From Nematopogon swammerdamellus (Eukaryota > Arthropoda > Insecta > Lepidoptera > Adelidae): a stretch of DNA of 64,000 nucleotides. The notes under the pieces were generated by a model. That model did not search any database, had not been told where the DNA came from, and saw only the letters and a program-made list of their open reading frames with translations. The stretch is from contig OX336339.1 of NCBI GenBank assembly GCA_946902875.1, forward strand, positions 3,906,897-3,970,896, read 5' to 3'. Position 1 is the stretch's first letter; every line of letters starts with the position of its first letter. Below are positions 11,101-26,100 of the stretch, piece after piece. Both the position numbers and the translations under genes were made by a program.

Positions 11101-14100
11101 CGAGACCGACGACCGACGACGTAACCAAACATTCTCACACACTATTAGGTCGACGACTTTTAGTAGAGCGTGGCGCGTGGGTGGAAAGTGGAAACAGACG
11201 CGCGATGGAAATCGAAAGGGATCGAATACAAAAGAATATGCTTGAGCTGTGAGCAGTGGAAGGTATGTGTGATGGAGAACTGACATGAGTTCTAATAGTA
11301 ACAATACACAATACAATACACACCACACGCCGTATCCCAACAATCGTGGTAAGCAGAGTAATCGATGTCGACCGACCACCACGTTTAGCAAAGTATTCGG
11401 GCAAGATAACTATCAGGCAGCAAGTAAGGCACGAAGGCCCACCTTCTGCATGACTCGGTGGAAAGACTGCGCCAAGGATAGAGGTGGCTAGCCTGTCGTC
11501 CTTATGCACGGCATCTTGTCCTTATCTCTTATAGTCGCCTTTTACGACATGCACGGGAGAGATGAAGTGGAACTATTCTTATTAAGTACCGATCCCACAC
11601 AGTAACAATAATGGGCTGAAATGTGGGGTGTTGTAGGTGATGTACAACATAGTGCCACTAGCACGACCGAAGATAAGCACTGACATGGCACCTAGCTCAC
11701 CGAGGCGTTATTGGCTGACATATCGGATGTTGTAGGTGATGTAGTGAACCGTATCAGTTTCCATAAAAAAACACCGGGTGAACTAGATGGCATGCCAGTG
11801 CTACCATTTGATCACGCCGCGCCGTTTCGACTGTCCTTTCATTCAGTGCGGTGGTATCTACCCAGGCGGGTTAATCTCTACCACCTAGTAGGGTAAGAAG
11901 GGAAGGGACATACAGTTATACGTGGAATCAGAACCAGTGTCAGCCTCAAACGATCGAACGGTCACCGATCCAAGTTCTGACCGATCCCAGGTGTGCTTAT
12001 TATCACGAACGTCAGTCGACCGATTGAACTACTGAGCTAGCGAAGCAGACATGGTTCCATTAAAACAAAAACAAACAAAAACAAGACCCGAGGAATGTTG
12101 GAGGAAGGAGTCTCAGACACAGGTAAATTCACACCTAAGGAGGTGCCCATCCGGGTCGATTCCCACCCTATAACATGGGGGAGGCGATGGTTGAACCAGG
12201 TGTGGTGCTCGTGAACGGGTGCTGTTTGTGGAGACTGGCCTGCTTCATGTGCCATTGTGGTGGGTATATAACTTCACACAATTTCTATTAAAAAAAAAAA
12301 CTTTATCATGAATTGCTGCATCTGTCATAAATAAGTCAGCACATGCGTGTTTAGATAGTGGCAAATCCTTTTTGTAAGTGCGCATTGAAAACATTTCCAG
12401 TGAAGTTTCTTGTCAGTTCTTCTTCGCTGTGATTACAATGTAAATATTACAAATCTGAGCGCAGTGTACTGCCAATATATGCTAAATAAACCCAAAGATG
12501 CTAAAAGCCAGTCTGTCTTGTAACTGGACTAGTCTTACTAGTCCACGCGACTTGAAGATGCCTGGATTGTACGAGTATGAAAATAATATCCACTCATTCC
12601 ACTAGCAGTGCAACGCAAGTACGATTTAGAAAAATCGTGCGATTCACTCCGTTTCCCTCTCCATGACCCCCAGTGTAAGATGCCGTTACTACAGAAAGCG
12701 TCGTCTCGTCGGTTAACGTACCCAACCTACTGCCACTGAGAAAAGTGAGTTCGTCCAGTTACCTAGTGGGTTCATCCAGGAACATGATTGGTGGATCGCT
12801 GACCAACTCCAGACCGACCGCTAGACGCTTCCTCTGTCCACCAGACAGCGCTCCAGTCCGCGTGTCTCGAGACTTGCTGAGCCCTAGAGCTGTGATGATC
12901 TCTTCCACCTGCAATCAACGCGGTATCCGGTGTCAGTCGTCGAGGAGTATAATTTGTGATATAAGTAAAAAGCTTCTTAAGGTAGGGTGGATAATGGTTG
13001 GCTAAATCTCAAACTTTTTGCAATCTGGCATGGTCGGCTGACTGCAATGATTTATCCACTCCACGTAGGATATCAGTCCTATTAGATCTAGTTTCTGTAG
13101 AAACTAGGTAGTAAGGCGTCTTTGGACGTGTCGGTTATACTGAACTGCCTGGAAACACGTACTGTTTTTAATAGCCGCTTCGACCGACCTTCATTCAGTG
13201 TGGTTGTACCAATCGGGACTGACGGACCAGCTGGCTAGCAATTGAAGGGACCTACCGTACTACAAGTATGCTTTTTATTGCTGCCGAACTGGGTAGCTGT
13301 GCTAGAGGTCGGAGCCTCAGGTGCAGCCAATTTAACTCCCGAGGAGGTGCCAGTCTTGAAGCTGGACTAATGTCGCTGGGCAAAGGCTGTTAACTCGCGA
13401 TTTGGAGATCCGTGGATTGTAGGAATAGGGAAAAATATTCTCCGGAAGCCCTTTCCACACCTTTACAGTGCGACACAAGAACGATTTATAGCAGTGGTTG
13501 CCAAAGTTGTCTGGATCGCGACCCATCTAAAAAAAATCTTAATTTGGGACTCACCCCTTACCTAACATGAAACAAAACAAAAACAAAACAGCGTTATATA
13601 TTTGCTACATAAATTTTGCAGTAACTATGTGAAGGGCTGTTCTATTAAGAAAGAAATAAAAATATCCAGTTTCAACAGACATTTTTAAATACTTGCTAAA
13701 TATGTATAAGATGTGCCCTAACTGGTTCGGCTGCGAACGACACGTCCCGGCTGACAATGTGTTGGTCTTAACAGTTTCAGGGTCCACCCAATACCCGCTT
13801 GCGAACCACCAGTGGGTCGCGACCCATACTTTGGGAAAGGCTGATTTAGAGAATCGTGCAGTTCGAAAAATTCTTCTGTCGACTACAAAGGGCTGTTCCG
13901 CGAGAATATAGCGGGTTTGGCGAATGAGAAAAGGAGAAGGAGACATAAGGGAAGCAACTTCCATAGTAAACCAATAAAACAGGCTCAATAATCCAACGAT
14001 GCGTCTGTGCTTCAGTGGTTGAAGGTCCTTTGTGAGAAGTCGCCAATGAGGCGAATGGCTCGTCGCTGAATAGAATTCAAGGCTGAAAGAAGGTATACTC

Positions 14101-17100
14101 AGACCATGGAGAAAATCGAGATTCAACTCTAGAAATGCACTTACAAATCTCGAAAAGAGAAAGTGGTGCACTCCAGCGGCGAACTAACCCAAGATCAATT
14201 GCTTATTAAGCCAGGACTGTGGGGCCCTATGTGTGTTTGTCTGTACGAACCGCTCAAATGTGATGAAAATAAAACACCAATGGAGTTATATCCAGTGGTA
14301 GTGCGGTGTGCCGCCGATGACGGCCCTCAATCTTGGTGGGCCGTATTGTTGTGTATTTACCCGTTTGCTCTTCTGCGCATGCTCGACGTGCCTCCCAAGC
14401 TTGAGTTCGGCAGCGACGGCCAGCGCCTCGTGCACGGTCAGCAGCGGCTGCAGCAGGTCGTTCTGCATGATGTAGCAGGCGCGCTGTCTAAAGAACCGCT
14501 CGTCGCGATCCTGCCCGTTGAGCTGCAGCCGGCCGCTTGCAGCGCTTCTGGAATTCAACAAGTTTGAATTAGGAATATGATTTGGAAGTTGTTTGGGTTC
14601 CGTAACGTACGGGTAAACCGGGGTCCCCGCACATCGAGGACCAACTTTTAAGCGGCGGGTGGCCGAGTGGTTTGGGCATCGGCTTCTCATGCGAGAGGTC
14701 CGTGGTTCGAATCCGGCCGGCGTGTACCAATCAGTTTTTTCTGACGAAAAAATCTACGTCCATACATACACCTGCTGCCTCACCGTTCGGAACCGGTGTA
14801 AAACTGTAGGTCCCTTCCCTTGCCCCTTACTAGGTGGTAGGCTCAAATTGCAGCCGACTGGGTTGGTACCACCGTACTCGATGTAAGATGGCCGCATAGC
14901 AGCCACGGTTGTGTTCTCATCTAGTCCAGTATAGCCAGCAATCCAGGGAAGTCTCCAGTATGGCACCCATCTTCTCGGAGGTGATACTGGCTGATCGGAG
15001 CATGTGCTTTGGCCCCTCCTACTCAGCTAACCATACCGGATTTATAAAAGAAAATAGGAATATGATTTGGAAGTTGTTTGGGTTCTGTAACGTACGGGTA
15101 AACCGGGATCCCCGCACATTTAGGACCAACTTCGAATCATCTTCACAATCATGTACTTAGCAGACGTTGTTAGAAATGTTTTGCGATAGACGCAAGACCC
15201 ACTTTTGAAATGTATTGTTGTCCTATTGATTTGAAAGCATTAAATGCGGAATAGAAAGCATAATATAAAATGAAATTATTGTTAATGAATACGAACTTCA
15301 ATGTTTTAAATAAAAACTCCCAGTAATCGATTTCCTGTTGGTCTGATTTAAACATGCGCATATATTTTTATACTAACGTTTGAACTACTTTGAACAATAA
15401 ACGTGTACATTAGAAGTAGTAGAATGAAGGAAGATATTAAAGTATGTTTATAATAAAACATATCATTCTCAACTCTCGCACTTTATAAATATCTATGTAG
15501 TTCCTAATGCCTGTGCTAATAGTATTTAATATTTGTCTTTAGCATTTAATACGAGTTTGCACACTAAGTGTCCTTCGAAATCCTTATACACTAAATATGT
15601 GCTATTATAAAAAGTTTATAGTCTATAGAATATCAGCAACAATAAATCGATAAGAAAGTCAGTAAGCATTTACACACGAATTGTAATAGGTAATACATAA
15701 ATGATAACAAACAACATGGTTTGAATGAATTTACTTTGCAGTCCCGCACCGTCACTGATAGTTAACATCAATCAATACTATACTACTAATAATAAATCTG
15801 TAAGGGATGATCATGGGGTAAGTTTTATGAGATACGGCGTCTGTAGACTTTATGTATGATACTAAAACTAAATTGACGATTTTTAGAAATCTTTTCTGTA
15901 TGTATGTACGAGTATGTGTGTTCCTCCATAACTCTTAAACGGATCATCCGAATTCAATGAAATTTGACCTCAAATGATAGATAGAAATACTTTATTGCTC
16001 CAAAACATTTTATAGTAACAAACGATAAGTAATTTACATGAGGGGCAAAGGCGGACTTATCCCTTACACTGTCTGTAAGGCTTACAGGGATTTCTCCCAG
16101 TCAACAAATGACACAACTGCAAATAGCTAGAAAGTGATACGGAATAGATAGTGGCTAAATGGTTCTCTTAATAGATAAATAACACATATTTTCATCTTAT
16201 TAAGACCAAATATTGGTGTAAATAAAACGATTAAATCTCTAATAGATATAAATAAAATTAAATATAGAATACATACAACATTGATATGCACGAAATTAAG
16301 ATTTGGAAACCAGGTCACATGCTATCACAGTGTTCGTCAGCAAAGTTTTATTTATCGAGAAACAAGTGAATTATCAGCTCGTTTAGTAATAAAATGGAAT
16401 TTTTATCACACGAATAATTTAACCATTGGAGCGATCAGGGCTCATTAGATTACAGCATAGAACATGAAAAACAGTAGCAGTAGCTTCCGGCCAAACTGAT
16501 CCGCTTGAAGGACATAGTGAATCCTTGGAAATTGGCCACGATATTGCCAAAGCATTTAAAAGGGTTTGGCACAAGTCGCTCTTGCACAAACTTCTGACTT
16601 ACGAACTCCTTCTGGCTTCTGTGACTGGGGTCATCGACTTCCTACATGGCCGTAGCATTCAGGACCTAGTGAACGGTTACTCGTTGGGCGCTATGTCAGT
16701 GAACGCCGGTGTATCACAGAGATCTGTGTTGTCACTTACACTGTTTCTTCTGCATATCAATGATATGCAGAAGACACGAATAATTTAATCATTGGAGCGA
16801 TCAGGGCTAATTAGATTACAGCATAGAACATGAAAAACAGTAGCAGTAGCTTCCGGCCAAACTGATCCGCTTGAAGGACATAGTGAATCCTTGGAAATTG
16901 ACCACGATATTGCCAAAGCATTTGGCAGGGTTTGGCACAAGTCGCTCTTGCACAAGCTTCCGACTTACGAACTCCTTATGGCTTCTGTGACTGGGGTCAT
17001 CGACTTCCTACATAGCCGTAGCATTCAGGACCTAGTGAACGGTTACTCTTCGGGCGCTATGTCAGTGAACGCCGGTGTACCACAGGGATCTGTGTTGTCA

Positions 17101-20100
17101 CTTACACAGTGCAAGTCGCCCTTTACGAAATTCATTGGTTTTAAAACTATTTTGAATACTTAGTAGACAAACAAGCGTGATGGGTGTCGGCGAATTTATG
17201 AGTATGGGACCAACATACCGTTTCGAACGATGACGTTTCATTCAGTGCGGTGTCATCAATCAGGGCGGGATAAAACCTACCAACTAGTAAGGTAAGAAGG
17301 GAAGGAACCTAGTTCTTCAATCGTCGCGTCGTGTCAATAGGCTAGACCAGCGCGGTTCCCAATTATATTCGGTTACGGAACCCTAAATGATCGTCCTTCT
17401 GTTGGCGGAGCACCAATTAGCTATTGGGAACATAAAAACTAAATTTATGAGACCTATACCTAATTTTTTATACTAAATAATTTAGTGATGAAATATGATA
17501 ATCCGCCAACAATTATTGTTGGGGGATTATCATGTTTGATTTGAATAGCAAGACTATAGTTTGAAATTAAAAAAACATATTACACGTTTTTGATTAGGGA
17601 GAGCGTTTTAGATAGATAGATTGAACAATTTATTGCTCCAAAATATTTAACAGTAACAAACGATAAGTAATTTACATGAGGGGCAAAGGCGGACTTATCC
17701 CTTACAGGGATTTCTCCCAGTCAACCTTTGGATGTTTGAGCGTTTTGTGCTTTTCCCGGCTTTAACCCACCACGGAACCCCTGCGACCCTCCCGTCCTTT
17801 GGGGACTGCTGGGCTAGACAGCCCAGCAACAGTCCGCCCACGTATAAGCTACTCTATGAGTCTGTCAATCTACTGGCATATCATCTATCTCACCGAGTGT
17901 GGTTTCGCGAGGAGACGTAAAATTGCGAAGCCAATTTTACGTCTCCTCGCGAAACCCTGGTCTTCGTAAAAATAAAATAAGAAAACGTAGATAATGAATG
18001 TTAATAAGGTTTAAAATAGCCATATTAAACGTCAATTCCGCCTCGGTAGCTCAGTGGTGCGGTCGGTCTACGTCGATCGTATTAATAACAGTTTAGTTGA
18101 TGAAACCTCGTACTATATTTTTGTTCCTTGCTTTTATTGACACATTTTGATGCTGTAAAACCTCTTCAATATTCGAACAATGAGCACACCTGGGCGCGGT
18201 CAGTACTTGGATGGGTGACCCCTCGACCGTTTGAGGCTGATCGTGGTTCGGATTTCACGTAAAACTGTAGGCCCCTTCTCTTCTTACCTTACTAGGTGGT
18301 AAGGTAAGGTCTTTCGAAAAGGCTATGTAAATAGTTCGTGTTTTCCGTCCAGTTCAGTGCAGCCGGCACGACCGAAGGGAAACACTGACATGTCACCTAG
18401 TTCACCCGGTGTTATGGGCTGACATCACGGATGTTGTAGGTGATGTAGCAAACCGTGTCAGTTTCCTTATAAAATATTATTAAAAATATATGAGTACAGG
18501 TGATTTTATTTTTTACTAGCTTTTGCCCGCGACTTCGCTCGCGTGAAATTCGTATTTAAAAAGAAGAAAGTAAGTGAGCCCGCTACCGCACCTTTATTTC
18601 AGCACGCGAAATAATTCGGTTTGTATGAGAGCCACAACTTATCGTAACCGTAACTGAATTTTATTTAGCCTATCCTGTGTCACGTGTAGTATAATGTGCT
18701 TGTACTAACTTTCATCAAATTCGGGCGATCGGTTTAAGAGTTATGGAGGAACATACGTACATAATGTACATACAGAAAATATTTCAATTTAGTTTTAGTA
18801 TCATACATAGAGTCTATAAACGCAGTATCTCATAAAACAAAGTAACATACTCCATGACCAACCCTTACAGATTTATTATTAGTATTGATGATGGTAATAA
18901 CCATGACCTCTACTGTGTTACGTAAATGAGTAAGCAAATGCTACTAATAATATAATTGAGTAGTAATTATCTAACTATACCGGTTTTGTACGGTCATATC
19001 TGCAATTTTATTTGTGTATAAATCTGAAAAAATAATATTTGTTGCTATGGACAAGCTATGGATGCGTTTTACGGTCTTCCATAGTTGAATAAACCGGCCA
19101 AGTGCGAGTCTGACTCGCGCTCCTAGGTTTCGGCACCACCAAAAAAACTTTGACAAAAAATCACGCTTCTTGTATGGGCCTTAATTTTTTACGTTTTCTA
19201 TATTTTATTATTTGAACACATATTCTGTGAAAATTTCAACCGGCTATCTGTTACGGTTCCAAAGATACGGCAGTAGGACAGACAGACAGACAGACGGCGT
19301 AGGCTTAGTAAGTAGGCTTCCGTACGGGATACGGAAACCTAAAAAGAGCATTGTACAGTGTCCGGCAGAAAATAATGCGTGTCGTGCTTTAGAAAGAGCG
19401 GTTGTAGAGCGTCGTCCCTGTCGCACGAACTCGCACATCTCTGCTATTGCACGGAATATATCGGACGACGCTGCTCTACAAACGAATTAATATAATGTAC
19501 TGTATTACTGATGTGAAGAGGAAATAAACGTTATTCTACTCTACTCTACTCTACTCTACTCTACTCTACTCTACTCTACTCTACTCTACTCTACTCTACT
19601 CTACTCTACTCTACTCTACTCTACTCTACTCTACTCTACTCTACTCTACTCTACTCTACTCTACTCTACTCTACTCTACTCTACTCTACTCTACTCTACT
19701 CTACTCTACTCTACTCTACTCTACTCTACTCTACTCTACTCTACTCTACTCTACTCTACTCTACTCTACTCTACTCTACTCTACTCTACTCTACTCTACT
19801 CTACTCTACTCTACTCTACTCTACTCTACTCTACTCTACTCTACTCTACTCTACTCTACTCTACTCTACTCTACTCTACTCTACTCTACTCTACTCTACT
19901 CTACTCTACTCTACTCTACTCTACTCTACTCTACTCTACTCTACTCTACTCTACTCTACTCTATTCTAATTGTCTCTTTCGACACGCATTATTTACTTAC
20001 GTCGCTTTTATTAACCCCCGACCCAAAAAGAGGGGTGTTATAAGTTTAACGTGTGTGTGTGTATCTGCGGATGTGTGGATGTGTCTGCCTGTGGCATCGT

Positions 20101-23100
20101 AGCTCCCAAAAGGATGGACCTATTTGGATGCGTTTTTTTTTTATTTGGTTTAATCGTGATGGTTCTTAGGTAATCAAGTAATTAAGTAATAAAAAAAATT
20201 ATTATCTTAAAAAGTGGACCGATTGACTTGCTTTTTTTACTTTAAAAAAAAAAATATTGAATTAAAAGTTACATTACTAATTTAAAAATCCTCCCTCACC
20301 CTTAAAAATTCAAAAAAAAATTCCGTTTACTAACTAAAATTACTCGGGTGACAGCTAAGTAAATAAAATATAAACACTCAGAGCTACGCGGGTATTTACT
20401 TAGCGGTCCTCCGACTCCTTGTAAGTAAACGGAAATAATTTTTTACTTTTTAAGGGTCGGGGTTTTTTTAAATTTGTAATTTTAGTTATTGCATGTATAT
20501 CGTTCAGTTCACGAATACAGTACAAAAATAATATTAAGCTAAGCATGCTTATAGTAAGCTTATTAATAAATCGTTACAGGTTTTAAGTTTTTAGGCGGAG
20601 ACTTGTTTATTATACTTTTATTTATTTCTTACTAATTAATTAATTTAATTAATTTAATAATTAATTAATTAATTAATTTTAAATTTATTTAATTAATTAA
20701 TACTTACTAAAAGACCACACAGTTTTATTACTGGTGGTATATAATGTCGAATGTCCTACATGTGAATCGAACTGTGACCTATCTGCAGCATTGAGGCCAA
20801 TTGTGTACACAACGCTCTTATCATCTAATTATAAATGCATTTGTCATTGCTTATAACGCTTTGTGTCTTTACCTATTTGCTTGTGTGGTTCGTATTAAAT
20901 GTACACAAAGATAAATTAATTGACCGTTACTTATCTAAATAGCCAGGGTTAATCAAGTTTGAATTTTTATAACAATATTTTTTTAACCCAACAATTGATA
21001 GATAGGTACATTTTTCCCACAACTGGTGCTTTTATCTCTTTACAAAAGGGCCTAAGCGTCAAATGTTTTAATTTCGTGTTTGCATGAAACTACGAAATAT
21101 TTTAAACTTAAAATCGAATTTAATCTTCAACATAAACATTCCAACATATTACATTCTGTAATTTCATTCCAGTATTATAGGTAATTAATATTACGGCGAC
21201 ATTAAGCACTTCGGCGGAAAGCAGTGGTTCCGTACCGCTGAAGGCCGGGAGGACTGGAGGAAAATTGAAGAGGCCTATGTCCAGCAGTGGACGCTTACAC
21301 GCTGACTGACTTTTTAATGGATAGCGCGACACGTATCATTTCACCTATAAGTAGGTGTATAACGATGCCCATGGACATTTTGTGATGCACGGAAATTCTT
21401 ACTGAATCTACTTTGAAAGGGACACCATGCGGATTAACTTTCTGTCTCCGCGTTGAGTTGCTAGTTTTTTTTTTAATAAGGAGACCACCACCTAAATGAG
21501 TCTATAATCTATGATCCTTCAAATTAATTTGTTTAATTATTTATTTTTCAGAGTCTGAAATACGTTTAAACTTTAAATAATCCGATATTGTTATTTAAAC
21601 ATTAGAATTATTGAGAAATAGTGAGAAATTTCGAATAATATTGTCAGATTTTTCATTAGCAACCATATGTGTGCGCCCTACCTTTTGTCTTTGATCTTGT
21701 GTCAACTCGACCACGATTTCGTTCGAATTGTAAACTCGAATGACGGTTTGCGAGTTAGTGTGGTGCCCCTGTGTTCGAATTGCAATTCGAATGCGAGTTG
21801 AGAACTCGAAAAGCCAGCGACGTATTCGAGTTAGCATAGTAGCGCTGCTGGGCTGAGACACAGATGTGATTTTTTTCTATGGAAACTGACACTGTTTGTT
21901 ACATCACCTACAACATCCGTGATGTCAGCCCATAACACCGGGTGAATTAGGTGCCATGTCAGTGCTTCCCTTCATTTCTTCGTCTGTGGCATCGTAGCAC
22001 CCAAACGGATGGACCGATTTGGATGCGATTTTTTTTATTAGAAAGCTGGTTTTCAATATTTTAGTTTATAAATATTATTAATTTGTATTACTTTTTCTAC
22101 AATAAATTATTTCTATTTTTTTTTCTATTTATTTTTTTGTTGTTACATACATGGACATGTCATTGTTTTATTGTATAATAAGCTGTGCCCGCGGCTCCGC
22201 CCGCTCTCATATTTCACTTCACTGCTAACCTCATAAGCTATTTAGCGTGATAGTAAGTAGCCTATAGTTGATGGGAAGAATCAAGCTATATATATATATA
22301 ATAGCTGTAGAATTTTGTTTTATTAAAATCGGTTCAGTGGTTCTCGAGTTATAAGCGGACAGACAGACACTCAGACAGACAGAAAGCAGACGTTGGATTT
22401 TATTATAGGTAAGGAAGGATTTAATCCATAGGTAGGTAACCTACGCTTGGATATGTCGAAAATTCCGCCAGTTCTAAATTCAATGCGAAGAAGAATTGAC
22501 AAACAAACTTCGCAAATCACAATGTTTTGTTAGTACCTTATATACCTAATTAAAGTAATTTCCAATAATTTGCTCCCATACTACCACCGCTCACAAGAAC
22601 ATTAATATTAACAGAATAAACATGAATACTAAAGAATCTTTTTGTTTTTTTTTTATTGAAACTGGCACGGTTGGCTACATCACCTACAACATCCATGATG
22701 TCAGCCCATAACACCGGGTGAACTTGGTGCCACGTCAGTGCTTCCCTTCGGTCGTGCCGGCTACACTGAACTGGACGGAAAACACAAACTATTTGCATAG
22801 CCGTTTCGACCGACCTTTCATTCAGTGCGGTGGTACCAACCCGGGCGTGTTAAACCCAACCACCTAGTAATATAAGAAGGGAGTCATATCCCTTAGTCAC
22901 CTTTTACGACATACACGGGGAGAGATGCAGTGGGGCTATTCTTTTAAAGTACCGGCCCCACACGGTACACACTGCCTATTTAAGTTACCTACATATATCT
23001 GGTGTATATTACCATCGTCTCAATTTTGATACTTCATATATCAAGTCAAATAAAAAACGATTGGTTTTCGTTTATTATATTACAGAGAAATGTAATAACT

Positions 23101-26100
23101 TAATAAGTCATATTAAAAATCTAATGAATGATACAAAGTGTATCCAATTGTCCAAGTTTGTTAGTGGGAAAAACAGTAGTCAGACTCTTAGATAAAATTA
23201 CGGTCAGTTAATGCATCCTTAATAGTGTAATAACTCTTTTCAATTAACATTATTTTAATCCGTCGTTTAAAATTATTAACATCTAATTGTTTTATGTTAG
23301 AAGACAGTTTATTATAAAATCTAACACTATTACTATTACGGCTTAAGCGACAAGGCATAAGTTTATATCTTCACAACAATGTATAAATACTTATTACGTT
23401 TTCTAAATTGACCTCTGTGATCTGCAGTACATGAATACCTCGAGTACATTTATTATCATTTTCTTGATTCCGGATTCTAACTTACTTCTTTGTTCTGACC
23501 GTACGATTGAATTCTTCGGTAGACACTATGGTATTTATTGATCGGCTTTAATACTACAATTATAAACAACTATTCAGTTTATTCAACAAGTTTGAGTTTT
23601 AGATTCCCGAGTAAATAAATCTATCTCGCGTTTTATGATCTAATAAAATTACTCTTGTCATATTATCAGCTTTGTTGATTGTACTGAAGCTCGGTGCTAT
23701 GTCAGTGCACGAGCACTTAGTGTGCATAGTCTAGTAATACTCGTAAATTAATCTTGTATACATTAAAATATTTTAACGACAAACCGGTTGTTACTAGCGA
23801 AAAAAAGAATTCCCTCCATGCTACTGACGTGTGCTGAGCAAAGAATGAAAATGTAAATTGTAATTTTTTACGGAACGAAGTCCCCTATTGCACGTTACAC
23901 TTAAGACAGTTGGCGAATGAGGACAGACAGAAAGACAGACAGACGGGCGTAGGCTTAGTAATGCGGTCCCGTACGTATACAATTTTTTTTTTTAGGAAAC
24001 TGACACGGTTGGCTACATCACCTTCAACATCCGCGATGTCAGCCCATAACACCGGGTGAACTTGGTGCCAGGTTAGCCTTCCTTTCGGTCGTGCCGGCTA
24101 CACTGAACTGGACGGAAAACTATTTACATAGCCGTTTCGACCGACCTTTCATTCAGTGCGGTAGTACCAACCCGGGCGGGTTAAACCCTACCACCTAGTA
24201 ATATAAGAAGGGAGTCATATCCCTTAGTCACATCATTTTCGATCAACTTTCCTGGTTATTTATTTCGTTTGTAGGGTTCCGTAGTCAACAAGGAACCCTT
24301 ATAGTTTCGCCATGTCCGTCCGTCTGTCTGTCTGTCTTTCTGTCCGCGGCTTAGCTCAAAGACTCTTAGTACTAGAAAGTTGTAAGTTTGTATAGGTATA
24401 CATATTAATAACGCCGACAAAGTGGTAAAATAAAAATTTTGAAATAATTTCTTTTTAGGGTACCTCCGCAACACGTAAAGTGGGGATGAATTTTTTTTTT
24501 CACGTCTACCCCATCGTGTGGAATGTCGTTGGATAGGTCTTTGAAAAATATTGCGGGTTTCAAAAAAATTTTTCGATTTAGGGATCCGTTTGCGAATTAT
24601 TAAGCTTTTAAGTGCAAATTTTTGTTAGAGTCAAGTGTACCCTGCCAGCTAAACGGTTGTTATTAGATATGTGAAAAAATTCACAGCAGTAGTATATAAT
24701 ATATCGAAATTAAAAGGAAAACTGTCATAGCTAAGTAGGCTGTACAGGTTGACGACTAATAGTCGACCAACTTATAAAATGTACGGACGACAGCCATCAT
24801 TTCACCGTTGAAGAACTTTTTCAAATTAACATTCATTTATTTCCCCTACAAAATTATACAAATAATCAAATTATTTATTTTGATAGGGTTCCTCAATTGT
24901 GAAATGAGAGCAGCTGTGTGTACTTGGAGAAGTAAAAACAGAAAATTTCGTACAAATTCAATTGAAAATTACTTAGATAGTCAAAACAAGAAACCCTTAC
25001 CTATAGTTTCGCCATGTCCGTCCGTCTGTCCGTCTGTCCGTCTGTCCGCCTGTCTATCCGCGGCTCAGCTCAGAGACTCTTAGTACTAGAAAGCTGTTGG
25101 TACGAAACAACGAAATAAGTCCGCATATTGTGACGGGCAACTACGGAACCCTACACTGCGCGTGGCCCGACACGCACTTGGCAGCTTTTTTTCGTTGTGC
25201 GGTATGTTTATTCTTTTAGAATGTTTATTCTTTTAGAATGTTTATTCTTTTAGAATGTTTATTCTTTTAGAATGTTTATTCTTTTAGAATGTTTATTCTT
25301 TTATCATGGGAGCGTGGACACATAAATATGGCGCAGTAATATCTATGGGACAGCCAGCACGAGCTAACGCCACACGTGTAACCATTATTACGATCACCAT
25401 TTACTTAGCTAGACCTCCATCCTCGATCTACAATACAAGCAGAATTCAACTCTGGCGTAAACGCAATAGAGATAATTATCGACTGTGCCGGTAGAATGAA
25501 ATGATAAAGATTATTGCGAAGCAGGGAAGGGTCTGTCTGCTTTATCTCAATTACACGTGCCTACATGTATAGTATACATAGGTGTAGCCAATACCTATTA
25601 CCGTATTCAGATTCAGATATTTATTTCGCCATAAAGAATACACAACAATAACAATATTTCATTGAGACATATGTATATTCAGTATGGTTCGTCATCATTT
25701 TTTATCATGTCCCGTTCAGCAGTGCAATCTATAAGGAAGAACCGGGTAAGAAACCTTACAGAGCTTTTTTTAAATATAACTTACATACTAAGTTTTCATT
25801 ATGTTAAATATAACATACTATATCTAAGCAAAAAATAAAAAATATTAAGTCAAAAATATACACATTAAAAGAGATAATAAAATACAAAACATAACGTAAA
25901 ATACAAACGTATATTTATAACTAACTTTTGCCCGCGGCTTCGCTCGCGGTAGATTCGGATTGATAGCAAATCCGAAAATGCTAATTAATTTAATTAAATT
26001 TATCGTCTCACCTGGAGGAGGGTTATTAAGTATTGTACAGGTTATAGGTTTATATTTTATTTTGTAATTAGCCTAATTTATATATATTTGTTTCTCTTTT

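Noticed and set aside
13605..14171. 188-codon open frame
   Set aside because: Runs across a LINE remnant and the hAT MITE; only short parts match LINE protein.
14652..14730. Possible functional tRNA gene (box A and box B present)
   Set aside because: Followed by the SINE body and repeated at 48862, 57608 and 58948-59332; acceptor stem not restored. It is the SINE D head.
19536..19960. Telomeric repeat
   Set aside because: Unit is CTACT, not TTAGG, and lies inside an intron.
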